From assembly GCF_014384785.1 (NCBI RefSeq), contig NZ_JACRSU010000004.1:124001-188000 (forward strand): 64,000 bases of DNA. Reading direction: 5' to 3'. Position 1 is the stretch's first letter. Each line of letters begins with the position of its first letter. The position numbers were made by a program, and so were the translations under genes. This document shows positions 44,730 through 53,620 of the stretch, one piece after another. This DNA is from Congzhengia minquanensis (lineage in GTDB: Bacteria; Bacillota; Clostridia; UBA1381; UBA9506). The notes beneath the pieces are model-generated. The model made no database searches. It had not been told where the DNA came from and saw nothing but the letters and a program-made list of their open reading frames with translations.

Positions 44730-45797
44730 TTATCTGGAGCCGTTCATAAGTTTCCAAATTCCCCCGGCATACCGCTTCAGCAGCATCGACAGGGCCACTA
44801 ACAGCGCCAGCGTAATTACTGGGAGCAGAAGATACTCAAACAGCGCAGTGACCGGTGTGACGGGAAAAATGAGCTGATTTGCCGCCTGGAAAAACTCTAA
44901 AATCGTTCCGTGGGCGGAATATATGAAAAATGTAATGGTCGTAATATTTTTGGGCAGCGGCTTTGTAATGACGCTGTCGAACAGAAACCAGAACGAAACG
45001 GCTGACACGGTGCAGAACAAAATGTGAAACACAAGGGCCTGGGTTACCTGAAACAGCACGAAAAAGGCCTGTCCCAAAACCACGCCCAATACCGCCAGGC
45101 GTTTTATCTGTTTCTCTTTTTTATTTACTGCGTCAAAATAGTGCATTCCTACAAAACCGCCCAGCATATAGTAAAACAGGCCGTCGATTTGGATAAATTT
45201 TTGGTGGAACACATTCATGGAAAGGTTTCCTGCTGCGTCGGTGCAAAACAACAGAAACACCGCGCTTAAAGTGACAATTGCCACAGGCTTGTTTTTTAGA
45301 AGCACATAAATGACTGGGCAAAGCAGTGTGTATAAAATGAGCTGATACATGAACCAATAGCCCAGGTTGTATTTATATAAAAACACGCCCTCTAAAAAGT
45401 TTTCAGGGGTGAAAACCACACGGTTGATGTGTAGAACGTCCTCCACAACGTGAAACTTGCCCAAAAGATAAAAAAGCGAAAAGCGGAACAGGTTCCACAA
45501 AAGGTATGGAATGATCAGCGAAAAGAAACGGTTTTTCATTTTTTGCGGATATTTGCTGAAATTAAAATCCCGGTAAAACAGAATACCCGAAAACATGAAA
45601 AACGATGGAACGCCGATTTTAGCAATGTCACCGGAAATCAGCCGTTCAAAATAGTAAACAAACTTTTCAAAGACGGACTGATTGGGGGAAACAGAAAAAT
45701 TTCCGAGATTTTCCGTATGGATTAAAATCACCAGAATGCTTAAAAAGGCGCTGTAGCTCAGCAGCTTTTCCTTATTTATGACACGCTCGCCGTTCAA
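44730..45797 (-). CDS. acyltransferase family 3 membrane protein
   Basis: A 355-residue integral membrane protein with about ten hydrophobic helices, matching acyltransferase-3 proteins that O-acylate surface glycans. Visible features: SFFMFSGILFYRDF (the usual loop after helix 2), KNRFFSLIIPYLLWNLF, and FFIYSAHGTILEFF. The catalytic His of the first helix is probably in ILVILIHTENLG. The predicted start is TTG at 45797, eight bases after GAGG; no nearby in-frame ATG fits. Its pairing with a polysaccharide deacetylase suggests opposing modification of the same polymer, which is an inference. Confidence 0.85.
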   Translation of the reverse strand: MNGERVINKEKLLSYSAFLSILVILIHTENLGNFSVSPNQSVFEKFVYYFERLISGDIAKIGVPSFFMFSGILFYRDFNFSKYPQKMKNRFFSLIIPYLLWNLFRFSLFYLLGKFHVVEDVLHINRVVFTPENFLEGVFLYKYNLGYWFMYQLILYTLLCPVIYVLLKNKPVAIVTLSAVFLLFCTDAAGNLSMNVFHQKFIQIDGLFYYMLGGFVGMHYFDAVNKKEKQIKRLAVLGVVLGQAFFVLFQVTQALVFHILFCTVSAVSFWFLFDSVITKPLPKNITTITFFIYSAHGTILEFFQAANQLIFPVTPVTALFEYLLLPVITLALLVALSMLLKRYAGGIWKLMNGSR

Positions 45798-45799
45798 TC

Positions 45800-45859
45800 A
45801 AAAAACCTCACAATATATCACATAGTTATTCACTATTATAATATATTGTAAGGTTTTTT
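45800..45859 (-). terminator. long hairpin: terminator of the trkA-like gene
   Basis: A 19-bp stem (one wobble pair) joins 45859-45841 and 45818-45800 across a 22-nt loop; the 3' arm ends GAGGTTTTTT on the minus strand, a terminator with U-tract. The GTGAGG ribosome site of the acyltransferase lies inside its 3' arm. Confidence 0.75.
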
Positions 45860-45863
45860 TCAA
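45835..45863 (-). promoter_or_regulatory. promoter of the acyltransferase gene, nested in the hairpin
   Basis: Minus strand TTGAAA (45863-45858), exactly 17 nt, TATAAT (45840-45835). The start falls in the hairpin loop, so its own transcripts lack the 5' arm and leave the ribosome site free. Confidence 0.75.
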
Positions 45864-45890
45864 GCATTTCTCAGAATTTTCGACGTAAAA

Positions 45891-46556
45891 TTATGTTTCC
45901 GCCTCAAATTTGCGAATATTTTCAGACTTGCCAATGACGATGAGTTTATCCTCCCGGTCAAAAATTTCGTCGGGCCTGATTTCAGTAATCACATCTTTTC
46001 CCCGGCTGATCGCGATGATGTTCAGCTTATACTTTTTCCGGATTTCCGACTCTAAAACCGTTTTTCCCGCGAAAGAATCCGGCAAGCTAATTTCTGCAAT
46101 ATCAATGTCACCCTTCAGCTCAAACAGGTTTTGAATCCGCTCAGACAGCAGGCGGCTTGCCAGCCGTTCCGCCATGTCCCGCTCGGGGTAAACCACCTCG
46201 GCCCCGATTTTTTCTAAAATTTCGCCGTGGTCTGCATTGGTTGCCTTGGCAATGACGCGTTTTACGCCCATGCTCACCAAATGAAGCGTCACCAAAATGC
46301 TGGTGTCGATGTTCTCGCCAATTGCCACCACCACGACGTCGCAGTCCTGAATTCCGGTGGCCTCTAATGTTTCCTTGTCCAGTCCATTTTTAATTACAAA
46401 GGCATATTGGGTATAGTCCCGCAGCTTCCGAATGCTGTCTTCGCTGGCGTCAATCACCATAATTTCGCTGCCCGATTCCGCCAGATGCACCGCCAAAGCT
46501 GTGCCAAACCGGCCTAAGCCGATAATTCCATAGGTCTTTTTTATTTTTGATTTCAT
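45891..46556 (-). CDS. TrkA/KtrA-type potassium transport regulatory protein
   Basis: A 221-residue cytoplasmic RCK protein that gates a potassium channel subunit. The N-terminal Rossmann domain (1-135) has GLGRFGTALAVHLAESG, the acidic residue in IMVIDASEDS, and ATNADHGEILEKIGAEVVYPERDMAERLA. The C-terminal TrkA-C domain (about 140-220) ends KLIVIGKSENI. The channel partner (KtrB/TrkH) is not in the window. It sits 32 bp after the GH88 gene on the same strand. Confidence 0.93.
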   Translation of the reverse strand: MKSKIKKTYGIIGLGRFGTALAVHLAESGSEIMVIDASEDSIRKLRDYTQYAFVIKNGLDKETLEATGIQDCDVVVVAIGENIDTSILVTLHLVSMGVKRVIAKATNADHGEILEKIGAEVVYPERDMAERLASRLLSERIQNLFELKGDIDIAEISLPDSFAGKTVLESEIRKKYKLNIIAISRGKDVITEIRPDEIFDREDKLIVIGKSENIRKFEAET

Positions 46557-46588
46557 GTATGTTCCACGCGCCTTTCGCTTTGCGTTCT

Positions 46589-47710
46589 TTACCAGAAAAG
46601 CATGTCAAAACCTTTCAGTTTATAAATTGCTTCTGCAAAATAATAGTCTGCATAAATAATCGGGAAGTTGTTCCCATGATAGCTTTCCGAGCCGCACCGA
46701 AGGATAGATTCCTCTTTGTCCGTCCAGTCGGCAAACGCTTCCTCAGCCGCGTGTAAAAGCTTCATTGCGGCGTTTTGGTAAAGCCTGCTTTCAAACTCCG
46801 GAACAGCCTTGGCAATTTCAATGAGCCCGCAGGCAGCAATCATGCCTGCTGTGGAGTCGTAAATCACCGGCTCCTCCGGGCTTCTGAAATCGGATTTAGG
46901 AAGATAGTCGTCGCACACCGCTGCGATAAAGTAGTGGGCAACCCGTTTTGCCGTGTCTAAATATTCCTGCTTTCCTGTATGGATAAAGCTCAGCACAAAC
47001 CCATAAAGCGCCCAGGCCTGCCCCCGGGACCAGGACGACCCCTCGCCATAACCCTGCCCGCCAAAGGTTTTTATCAGCTCTCCCGTTTCCGGGTCATATT
47101 CGTTAATGTGGTTCACCGACCCGTCGGGACGCACATGAAATTTTTGTGTTTTTTCCGCATGGCTCTCGGCAATATAGCGGAACCGGTCGTCTTTGGCATC
47201 AACTGCGGCGCGGTATAAAAGGGGAATGTTCATCATGCAGTCGATGATGGCCCAGCCCTCATGGCCGTCTCCGTTCCAGGCGCGGATAAAGCCGCCTTTG
47301 GTGTTATAGCGGGACGCTAAAATCGACGCCGCTGTCATAAACCGCGCGTGAGAGCGCTCGTTTCCGGTGAGCCGGAAGTTCACACCGGCGGTTAAGTTCC
47401 ACATGAACCCAACGTCGTGATGCAGACCGAAAAAGTTTTCAAGCGCCTTGTCTAACAGTTCTTCCGTTACCTCCGCCGTTTTGCGGTATTCCTCGTTTTT
47501 TGTGCCGACATACATTAGCCACATCAGACCGCCCCAAAAGCCGTTTGTCCACCAGGATATGTCCTCACCCTGCTTGTCGTCAAACACGCCGTTCACCGTG
47601 GTGTAGGGCAGCTTGCCCCGGGCGGAAATGCAGGTTTTGGAAAGCTTTTTGTCTAACCTTTCCCACATTTCGTCAACCCACTTTTTTTCTGTTTCATTTA
47701 ATGCAATCAT
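46589..47710 (-). CDS. glycoside hydrolase family 88-like unsaturated uronyl hydrolase
   Basis: A 373-residue predicted cytoplasmic enzyme with the (alpha/alpha)6-barrel pattern of GH88. Conserved segments: WWTNGFWGGLMWLMY, HHDVGFMW with a catalytic Asp, YGEGSSWSRGQAWALYGFVLS, and DSTAGMIAACGLIEIAK. Members cleave unsaturated uronic acid from oligosaccharides released by lyases, which would fit use of pectin or glycosaminoglycan. The ATG at 47710 is favoured by GGTGGA just upstream; the frame is open to 47740. It is placed against the thiamine pyrophosphokinase gene, with no lyase beside it. Confidence 0.9.
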   Translation of the reverse strand: MIALNETEKKWVDEMWERLDKKLSKTCISARGKLPYTTVNGVFDDKQGEDISWWTNGFWGGLMWLMYVGTKNEEYRKTAEVTEELLDKALENFFGLHHDVGFMWNLTAGVNFRLTGNERSHARFMTAASILASRYNTKGGFIRAWNGDGHEGWAIIDCMMNIPLLYRAAVDAKDDRFRYIAESHAEKTQKFHVRPDGSVNHINEYDPETGELIKTFGGQGYGEGSSWSRGQAWALYGFVLSFIHTGKQEYLDTAKRVAHYFIAAVCDDYLPKSDFRSPEEPVIYDSTAGMIAACGLIEIAKAVPEFESRLYQNAAMKLLHAAEEAFADWTDKEESILRCGSESYHGNNFPIIYADYYFAEAIYKLKGFDMLFW

Positions 47711-47724
47711 TGTTCCACCGTCCT

Positions 47725-48345
47725 CTATTTTTTTCTGCAAACCATCAGTAACATTAGCCCGTTTCCCGGGTCAATTTCTGCATATTCCTGAATAAATTCG
47801 TTGCTGACCCCCAAAGAGTTACCCAAATCCATTACCGCGTCGCTTAAGGGATAGTAAACTCCCCGGGCAAACACGTGCTCGCATTTGGTGAGTGGAATTA
47901 AAGAAAGGCACCGGCCTTCCTGCCGCGGAATCCGCACTGGGGTGTTGATCAGCGTTATGTAATTGTCCTTGTCCGCAAGAGCGACTTTTACGCCGCGGTC
48001 AAGCCCAAACTTTAACAGTTGAATATTGGCAAGGGTGTGGTCAATCCGCCCTCCCAGCGCACCTAAAACCAAAATGCTGTCTGCGCCATGGCGGGTTGCA
48101 ATTTGAATGGCTTCCTGGGTGTCGGTCATGTCCTTTTCCGGCCGAAGGCGAACAATTTCCCGGCTTTGAATTTTGTTTTCGTCAAAGAAAGAGTCTAAAT
48201 CACCAACAAATATGTCTGGTACCAGCCTTAAGCGTTCCGCATAGCTGTAGCCTTTGTCCGCGGCAAGAATCAGGTTGAAATCATCAGGGCAAACGCCCTC
48301 CGGCAGACCGTCAAAATCACCGCCGGCAAAAATCAACGCGTTCAA
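47725..48345 (-). CDS. thiamine diphosphokinase
   Basis: Phosphorylates thiamine to thiamine diphosphate, the cofactor of pyruvate:ferredoxin oxidoreductase; 206 residues. Motifs: FAGGDFDGLP, ILAADKGYSYAERL, DIFVGDLDSF, RLRPEKDMTDTQEAI and LGALGGRIDHTLANIQLL. The start is TTG at 48345, which overlaps the TGA of rpe (TTGA) and lies about eight bases after GGAG; the open frame extends upstream inside rpe without similarity. The rsgA-rpe-thiamine pyrophosphokinase order is common in Clostridia. Confidence 0.93.
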   Translation of the reverse strand: MNALIFAGGDFDGLPEGVCPDDFNLILAADKGYSYAERLRLVPDIFVGDLDSFFDENKIQSREIVRLRPEKDMTDTQEAIQIATRHGADSILVLGALGGRIDHTLANIQLLKFGLDRGVKVALADKDNYITLINTPVRIPRQEGRCLSLIPLTKCEHVFARGVYYPLSDAVMDLGNSLGVSNEFIQEYAEIDPGNGLMLLMVCRKK

Positions 48346-48995
48346 TTGTCTATCTCCGTTTCGTTTAAAAATGAGCAAACCGCCTCTTTGGGCGACTGCG
48401 CCCCAAAAATTGCAGTGCCTGCAACCAAAACGTTTGCGCCGTTTGCTATGGGAACAGTTTTGTTCGTTAAATTTATGCCGCCGTCAACCTCAATGTCGAA
48501 ATCCGGGCCGAAAAAGGTTCGCGCTGCCTGGATTTTGGCGTTTACACCGTCAATGTAGCTCTGACCGCCGAAGCCTGCAAACACCGACATAATCAGCGCC
48601 ATGTCGATTTTGTCCCGGTAAGGGAACAGCCGCTCTGCCGGAATGTCGGGGTTCACAGCCAGGCCGCATTTTATGTTGTGCGACTTTATTTTATCCAGCG
48701 TTTCATCGATGTCGCTGCTGCAGCCAATGTGAAACGTAATAATATCTGCTCCGGCGGCCGCAAAATCGTCAATATAGCGCAGGGGGTCCGAAATCATTAA
48801 ATGAACGTCGAACACCATTTGGCTCATTTTACGAATGCTTTTCATCACCGGCGCACCAAATGAAATGTTGGGCACAAAATGCCCGTCCATTACGTCGATA
48901 TGAAGATATTGCGCGCCTGCGGCTTCCACCGCAGACACCTCCTCGCCCAATCGGGAAAAATCTGCCGAAAGAATGGATGGAGCTAATAAAATCAT
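48342..48995 (-). CDS. rpe: ribulose-phosphate 3-epimerase
   Basis: Pentose phosphate pathway enzyme that interconverts ribulose 5-phosphate and xylulose 5-phosphate; 217 residues, TIM barrel. Motifs: LAPSILSADFSRLGEEV, HIDVMDGHFVPNISFG with metal and acid residues, VHLMISDP, GLAVNPDIP, MSVFAGFGGQSYI and EVDGGINLTN. It overlaps the thiamine pyrophosphokinase start. A URO-D-family gene lies 45 bp upstream, between it and rsgA. Confidence 0.97.
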   Translation of the reverse strand: MILLAPSILSADFSRLGEEVSAVEAAGAQYLHIDVMDGHFVPNISFGAPVMKSIRKMSQMVFDVHLMISDPLRYIDDFAAAGADIITFHIGCSSDIDETLDKIKSHNIKCGLAVNPDIPAERLFPYRDKIDMALIMSVFAGFGGQSYIDGVNAKIQAARTFFGPDFDIEVDGGINLTNKTVPIANGANVLVAGTAIFGAQSPKEAVCSFLNETEIDN

Positions 48996-49040
48996 TGGTA
49001 TTCCTCCCTTTAATGCTGCCGTTTTCGGCTGTTCTCTTAT

Positions 49041-49991
49041 TTAATACATGCGCATCCGTTTCCAGATATCCAATACCAACTGATAGCGCTTGGGATCCAT
49101 TCCTTTAAACGGCACGTTGCTGGTGCAGAAGATGTATCCGCCGCCGGGCTTTCCGTAGGTCAGACAATATTCCGCGCTGTCTGTCACATCCTGTTCGGTG
49201 CCGGTTTGCAGCGCCGCACAATGCACATTGCCGCACAGGCACACCTTGTCGCCCACCAGCTCTTTTACCTTTTTAATGTCCACGCCTGCCATGGGGTCTA
49301 ACGAGTGCAGAGCGTGAGGGTTACATTCCACCAATTGGTCTAAAATCGGCATAATGTTTCCGTCTGTGTGTTTAATGGTATATAATCCGTCTTTTCTGGC
49401 AGCGTCAATAATCTGATACAGATACGGCTGAATGAACTCGCCAAAGTTTTGAGGAGACAGAAACGGTCCGTTATTATAACAATAATCCGAACAGAGCAGC
49501 AGGCAGTCGATGCCGTTTTCCTGCAGCCATTTGTTGTGTTCAATCGCCGCGTCTGCCCGTTTCTGCGCTTCTGCTTTCAGTCCCTCGGGGTCGTCCGCCA
49601 TGCGGTATGCAAATTCATACATTTCATTGCCGTCCGGGATTGCAAACGTACCGTCGCCGTGGCTTCCGAGCATTACGGTATCGCCTACAATTTCGCGCAG
49701 ACAGCGATGATACAGGGCTAAGTCGTTTGGGTCATTTAATTCATATCCGTGCGCCGGAATAATGGAATATTCCAATTTGGAATAAACCTCTGCGGTATAT
49801 TCCGCCTCTTCATAAATGGCGCGGTCTTTTTCCTTCCGGCTCATTTTGCGTTGGTTTTCCTCGCTGAACTGCGCGCCGAATAAGGGTCTGCCGAACATTT
49901 CCTCTGCTAACTGAAACTCCAGTTCAAAAGTAGGAACCATATCCGGCGTCTGCAAATTCAGCGCCGCCACTGCACGTTCTTTTGGCGTCAT
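49041..49991 (-). CDS. uroporphyrinogen decarboxylase family protein
   Basis: A 316-residue TIM-barrel protein of the URO-D superfamily. It starts MTPKERAVAALNLQTPDMVP and contains LLCSDYCYNNGPFLSPQNF, YTIKHTDGNIMPILDQLVE, LHSLDPMAGVDIKKVKELVG and VCLCGNVHC. The pattern fits the MtaA/MtbA-like branch and the many uncharacterised URO-D proteins of gut anaerobes more than HemE; no haem genes are near. The GNVHC motif has a His/Cys pair that could bind zinc, as in methylcobamide:CoM methyltransferases. Substrate unknown. It interrupts the usual rsgA-rpe neighbourhood. Confidence 0.85.
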   Translation of the reverse strand: MTPKERAVAALNLQTPDMVPTFELEFQLAEEMFGRPLFGAQFSEENQRKMSRKEKDRAIYEEAEYTAEVYSKLEYSIIPAHGYELNDPNDLALYHRCLREIVGDTVMLGSHGDGTFAIPDGNEMYEFAYRMADDPEGLKAEAQKRADAAIEHNKWLQENGIDCLLLCSDYCYNNGPFLSPQNFGEFIQPYLYQIIDAARKDGLYTIKHTDGNIMPILDQLVECNPHALHSLDPMAGVDIKKVKELVGDKVCLCGNVHCAALQTGTEQDVTDSAEYCLTYGKPGGGYIFCTSNVPFKGMDPKRYQLVLDIWKRMRMY

Positions 49992-50056
49992 AATGCTTCA
50001 CCTCTTGTTGTTCTGATTTAATAGAAAATGATATAAATCTTTAATAGCTGTTCTTT

Positions 50057-50938
50057 TTAAAGCTGCCAGTCTTTAACATCTTTTAAAGAGTTGTAAAGCG
50101 CACAGTAGCTGTTGTAGCGGTTTTGACCGATTTCGCCTCTATTTAATGCGTCTTTCACCGAGCAGTCCGGCTCGGTGATGTGGCTGCATCCCGGAAACCG
50201 GCACTGGCCGCCGTGTTTTGCAATTTCCGGAAACATGGCGGAAAGATTCTGGGCCATCATTTTTTCCACTTCAAAAGAGCCAAACCCCGGCGTGTCGAAC
50301 ACAAAACCTCCGAAGGAGAGAGGGAACAGCTCTGTGTGCCGTGTGGTGTGTTTTCCCCGCTGAATTTTATCGCTCACCGCTCCGGTTTTTAAGGTGAAGT
50401 TTTCCCCCATGGCGTTGAGCAGACTGGATTTCCCAACTCCCGAGCTTCCGGCCAGTGCAGTAACCTTTCCCTTTAACAGGTCTTTTAAACGATCCACACC
50501 CTCGCCTGTTTTGGCGGAGCAGACAATCACGGGAAAGTCTGCCAATGCATATTCCTTTGCCAAATTGGCGGCTTTTTCCCGGTTCAATTCTGCTTTATTA
50601 ATGCACACGGCGCAGGCTACCCCCTGGGATACCGCAGTTACTGTCAGCTTGTCAATCAATTCTAAGGCCGGTTCCGGTGCGCTTATGGCAAAGGTGACCA
50701 AAAGTAAGTCAATATTGGAAACGGGAGGCCGGAAAAACTGGTTTTTCCGCGGCCCGATTTTGGTTACATACCCTTCCTTTTCTTCTGGGTCGGTAATTTC
50801 AATCTCCACCCTGTCACCCACCATGGGAACCTGCCCGTCTTTGCGGAACCGGCCCCTTGCGCGGCAGGAGAAAACCGTACCGCTGTCGCATTTTACATAA
50901 TAGAACCCGCCGATTCCTTTCATGATTGTACCAGTCAT
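50057..50938 (-). CDS. rsgA: ribosome small-subunit-dependent GTPase A
   Basis: Circularly permuted GTPase that checks late 30S assembly; 293 residues. An N-terminal OB-fold (about 1-70) precedes the G domain in permuted order: G4-like CINKAELN, G1 LAGSSGVGKSSLLNAM, and G3 FDTPGFGSFEV. The C-terminal zinc domain has CRFPGCSHITEPDC. The gene follows the PASTA kinase by 21 bp; in Firmicutes RsgA homologues are kinase substrates, and the linkage is conserved. A second in-frame ATG lies five codons in. Confidence 0.96.
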   Translation of the reverse strand: MTGTIMKGIGGFYYVKCDSGTVFSCRARGRFRKDGQVPMVGDRVEIEITDPEEKEGYVTKIGPRKNQFFRPPVSNIDLLLVTFAISAPEPALELIDKLTVTAVSQGVACAVCINKAELNREKAANLAKEYALADFPVIVCSAKTGEGVDRLKDLLKGKVTALAGSSGVGKSSLLNAMGENFTLKTGAVSDKIQRGKHTTRHTELFPLSFGGFVFDTPGFGSFEVEKMMAQNLSAMFPEIAKHGGQCRFPGCSHITEPDCSVKDALNRGEIGQNRYNSYCALYNSLKDVKDWQL

Positions 50939-50959
50939 TTATGCAAGCCGTCCTTTCGG

Positions 50960-52858
50960 TTAATCCTCATTTGTGCCGTTGTTGCCGCCCTCGTTTGGTT
51001 CGTCATCGCCGCCGCTGGTGGGCGTGGACGAAGGCTTCGGCGTGGAGGAGGGAGATGCGCTTGCCGAGGGCTTTGCAGAAGGTGTTGGCGTGGCGGAGGT
51101 TGCCGCTTTGCCGCTGCTGATGCGAATGTCGATGGCTTTATTTTTCTTCACCCGGTTGCCCTCAGCTTCAGACTGTTTCACAACCGTTCCCTTTTCCTTT
51201 TCGCTTGCCACCTGCTGCACTTCACCAAGCTTTAAGTCGGCGCGCTCTAAAGCAGATTTCGCTTCGTTTTCCGTTTTACCAAGCAAATCGGGAACAATGG
51301 TATATTCATTTTCGGTGTTGTCGTTTTTATTGCCGTTGCTTACGTATATGGTAACGACAGAACCCTCCGATGCAGAGGTGCCGGCCGCCGGATGGGTGCT
51401 GATAACGCGGCCTGCGGCTACGTCGCTGTTGTCCTGCCGTTCCACGGTAACGTCAAATTTCAGCGCTTTTAATGCAGAAGTTGCGTCTGCCTCCGTCATT
51501 CCTGCAACTGAGGGGATTTTTTCCATAGTGGCAGGCTGGTCGCCCAATGTGACGGTTATTTTTGCGTTGTTTTTAATTTTTTTGCCGCTTTTTGGGTCCT
51601 GCGTTACAATGATGCCCTCATCATCTGCCTGAATTTCCTTGCCGTTTTCCTGCACAATTTTCAGCTTGGTGCCTTCAATTAGTTCCAGCGCCTCGGCACA
51701 GGTGTGGTTCACAAGTTCAGGACACTCCACCTCGTTTTTTGAGCCGCCCGTCATAAACGACCAGCCCCAAATCGCTAAGGCAATCACCGCAATACCAGCA
51801 AAAATGCCGGCCACAATGCCTAAGGTGTCGCCTTTCTTTTTCTTCTTTTTCGCCTTGGCGAGCTCGGCGCGGGAGGGCTGTTTTTTCACAGGGGCTTTGC
51901 CTTGGCTGTTCTGGGATCTGCGCTGGGGGGTGCCGTTTTTCGCACCCTGGGGTGCACCGTTTTTGTTGCTTGCAGTTTGCGGATTAATCGGCGTGAATTT
52001 TTTCGTAAACTCATCTCCTTCGTCGTACCGTACCTCAGAGCCCACGTAAACCTTTTTTAAGTCAATCAGCATTTGTGTGGCCGTTTGATACCGTTCGCTC
52101 TGTTCTTTTTTCATTGCTTTTAAAATTACCGTTTCCAAGGATTTTGGAATAGACGGGTTAAACACCGACGGGCGCACAGGCTCGGTTTCTAAATGCTGCA
52201 TGGCAATGCTGATGGCGGATTCCCCTTCAAAGGGGAGCCGTCCCGTCACCATCTCGTAGGTTAAAATGCCCAAAGAATAAAGGTCAGTTTTCGCGTCGGT
52301 AAACCCGCCCCGGGCCTGCTCCGGCGAAAAATAATGCACGCTGCCCATGGTGAGGCCGCCGGTGGTAATGGTTCCCTGGTTTAACGCCTTTGCAATGCCA
52401 AAATCGGTAATTTTTAAAATTCCCTCTTTAGTGATGATAATGTTTTCCGGCTTAATGTCTTTATGCACAATGCCCTTTTTGTGAGCATGCTCAAGACCGG
52501 AACAAATTTGGGAAGCATAGTCAACCGCCTCTTTCCACTGGAGAACTCCCTTTGCGCTCAAGTATTGTTTTAAGGTGATGCCCTCCACATATTCCATGAC
52601 GATATATTCCAAATCGTCTTCGTTTCCTACATCATAAATTGAAACGATGTTCGGGTGAGACAGGCTGCCAGCAGACTGAGCCTCAATTTTAAACCGCTTG
52701 ATAAACTCCAAATCGTCCCGGTATTCCGGACGCAGCACCTTAATTGCCACATACCGGTTTAGAACCAGGCATTTTGCCCGGTAAACAATGGCCATTCCGC
52801 CCCGGCCGATTTCCTCTATAATTTCGTATCTCCCATCAATAATCTTTCCACTCATCAT
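50960..52858 (-). CDS. PASTA-domain serine/threonine protein kinase (PrkC/StkP type)
   Basis: A 632-residue membrane kinase that senses peptidoglycan fragments and controls growth or germination. The kinase domain (about 10-270) has the Gly loop GRGGMAIVY, Lys in VAIKVLR, the catalytic HKDIKPENI and DFGIA. A basic linker leads to one transmembrane helix (about 350-370). Three extracellular PASTA repeats follow (about 376-580). The tail is rich in Ser, Pro and Ala. It lies 27 bp downstream of the PP2C phosphatase gene, its usual partner. Confidence 0.96.
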   Translation of the reverse strand: MMSGKIIDGRYEIIEEIGRGGMAIVYRAKCLVLNRYVAIKVLRPEYRDDLEFIKRFKIEAQSAGSLSHPNIVSIYDVGNEDDLEYIVMEYVEGITLKQYLSAKGVLQWKEAVDYASQICSGLEHAHKKGIVHKDIKPENIIITKEGILKITDFGIAKALNQGTITTGGLTMGSVHYFSPEQARGGFTDAKTDLYSLGILTYEMVTGRLPFEGESAISIAMQHLETEPVRPSVFNPSIPKSLETVILKAMKKEQSERYQTATQMLIDLKKVYVGSEVRYDEGDEFTKKFTPINPQTASNKNGAPQGAKNGTPQRRSQNSQGKAPVKKQPSRAELAKAKKKKKKGDTLGIVAGIFAGIAVIALAIWGWSFMTGGSKNEVECPELVNHTCAEALELIEGTKLKIVQENGKEIQADDEGIIVTQDPKSGKKIKNNAKITVTLGDQPATMEKIPSVAGMTEADATSALKALKFDVTVERQDNSDVAAGRVISTHPAAGTSASEGSVVTIYVSNGNKNDNTENEYTIVPDLLGKTENEAKSALERADLKLGEVQQVASEKEKGTVVKQSEAEGNRVKKNKAIDIRISSGKAATSATPTPSAKPSASASPSSTPKPSSTPTSGGDDEPNEGGNNGTNED

Positions 52859-52885
52859 GATTAGCCATCTCCGTTTCTGGTAATT

Positions 52886-53605
52886 TTAAAACCTGATTAA
52901 AATTACGGTTATATTATCCGTGCCGCCAGCGGTTTCCGCTTCCGCAACCAGTTTGTTTGCCGCGTCGTTTAGCGTTTCGCTTAAATTTATAACAGACAGA
53001 ATTTCTTCGTCCTCCACCATGTTCACCAAGCCGTCGGAGCAGAGCAGAATTACGTCGCCCGCCTCTGCCCGAAACTCGTAAATGTCCGCTTCAACGGTCT
53101 TGTCCGTTCCCACCGCGCGGGTAATGATGTTCTTCTGAGGATGGCGCCGCGCCTCCTCCTTCGTGATTTTGCCGTTTTCTAAAAGCATTTCCACCAGGGA
53201 GTGGTCTTTTGTAATTTGCGTAATTTTCTCCCCGCGGATTAAGTATAGCCTGGAATCGCCCACCTGAACCGCGGTTACGTTGTGTTCCTCCGCAACGCAG
53301 GCCGTCATGGTGGTGCCCATGCCCGAAAGATTTCTGGCGTTTACGCTCATTTCATAAATTTCGCGGTTGGCGTCGTTTACGGCTTTTACCAAAACGTCTT
53401 TTGCATTTTTGCCGCATTTTCCAAGAACGTCCTTCTGCACAATTCCCACGGCCTTGCCGCTGGCAACCTCGCCTGCGTTGTGGCCGCCCATGCCGTCGGC
53501 AACAATGGCCAAAACCGTGCCGGACTGGTCAGGCTCGGACACAAAATAGGAATCCTCGTTTAGAGGACGGATGCGTCCGACGCTTGTAGCTGAACTCACT
53601 TCCAT
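52886..53605 (-). CDS. PP2C-family serine/threonine phosphatase (PrpC/Stp type)
   Basis: Removes phosphate placed by the PASTA kinase; 239 residues. PP2C metal motifs are all visible: NEDSYFVSE near the N-terminus, VADGMGGHNAGEVAS, SGMGTTMTACVA, VGDSRLYLIRG, LCSDGLVNMV and GGTDNITVILI. A soluble cytoplasmic enzyme. It is placed between rlmN (15 bp upstream) and the kinase gene, the conserved order in Firmicutes. Confidence 0.96.
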   Translation of the reverse strand: MEVSSATSVGRIRPLNEDSYFVSEPDQSGTVLAIVADGMGGHNAGEVASGKAVGIVQKDVLGKCGKNAKDVLVKAVNDANREIYEMSVNARNLSGMGTTMTACVAEEHNVTAVQVGDSRLYLIRGEKITQITKDHSLVEMLLENGKITKEEARRHPQKNIITRAVGTDKTVEADIYEFRAEAGDVILLCSDGLVNMVEDEEILSVINLSETLNDAANKLVAEAETAGGTDNITVILIRF

Positions 53606-53620
53606 TCGTTTATCACCTCG

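Noticed and set aside
50973..51632. Plus-strand open frame (219 codons) opposite the PASTA kinase gene
   Set aside because: Antisense to the PASTA repeats and tail; repeat-like appearance comes from the repeats on the coding strand.
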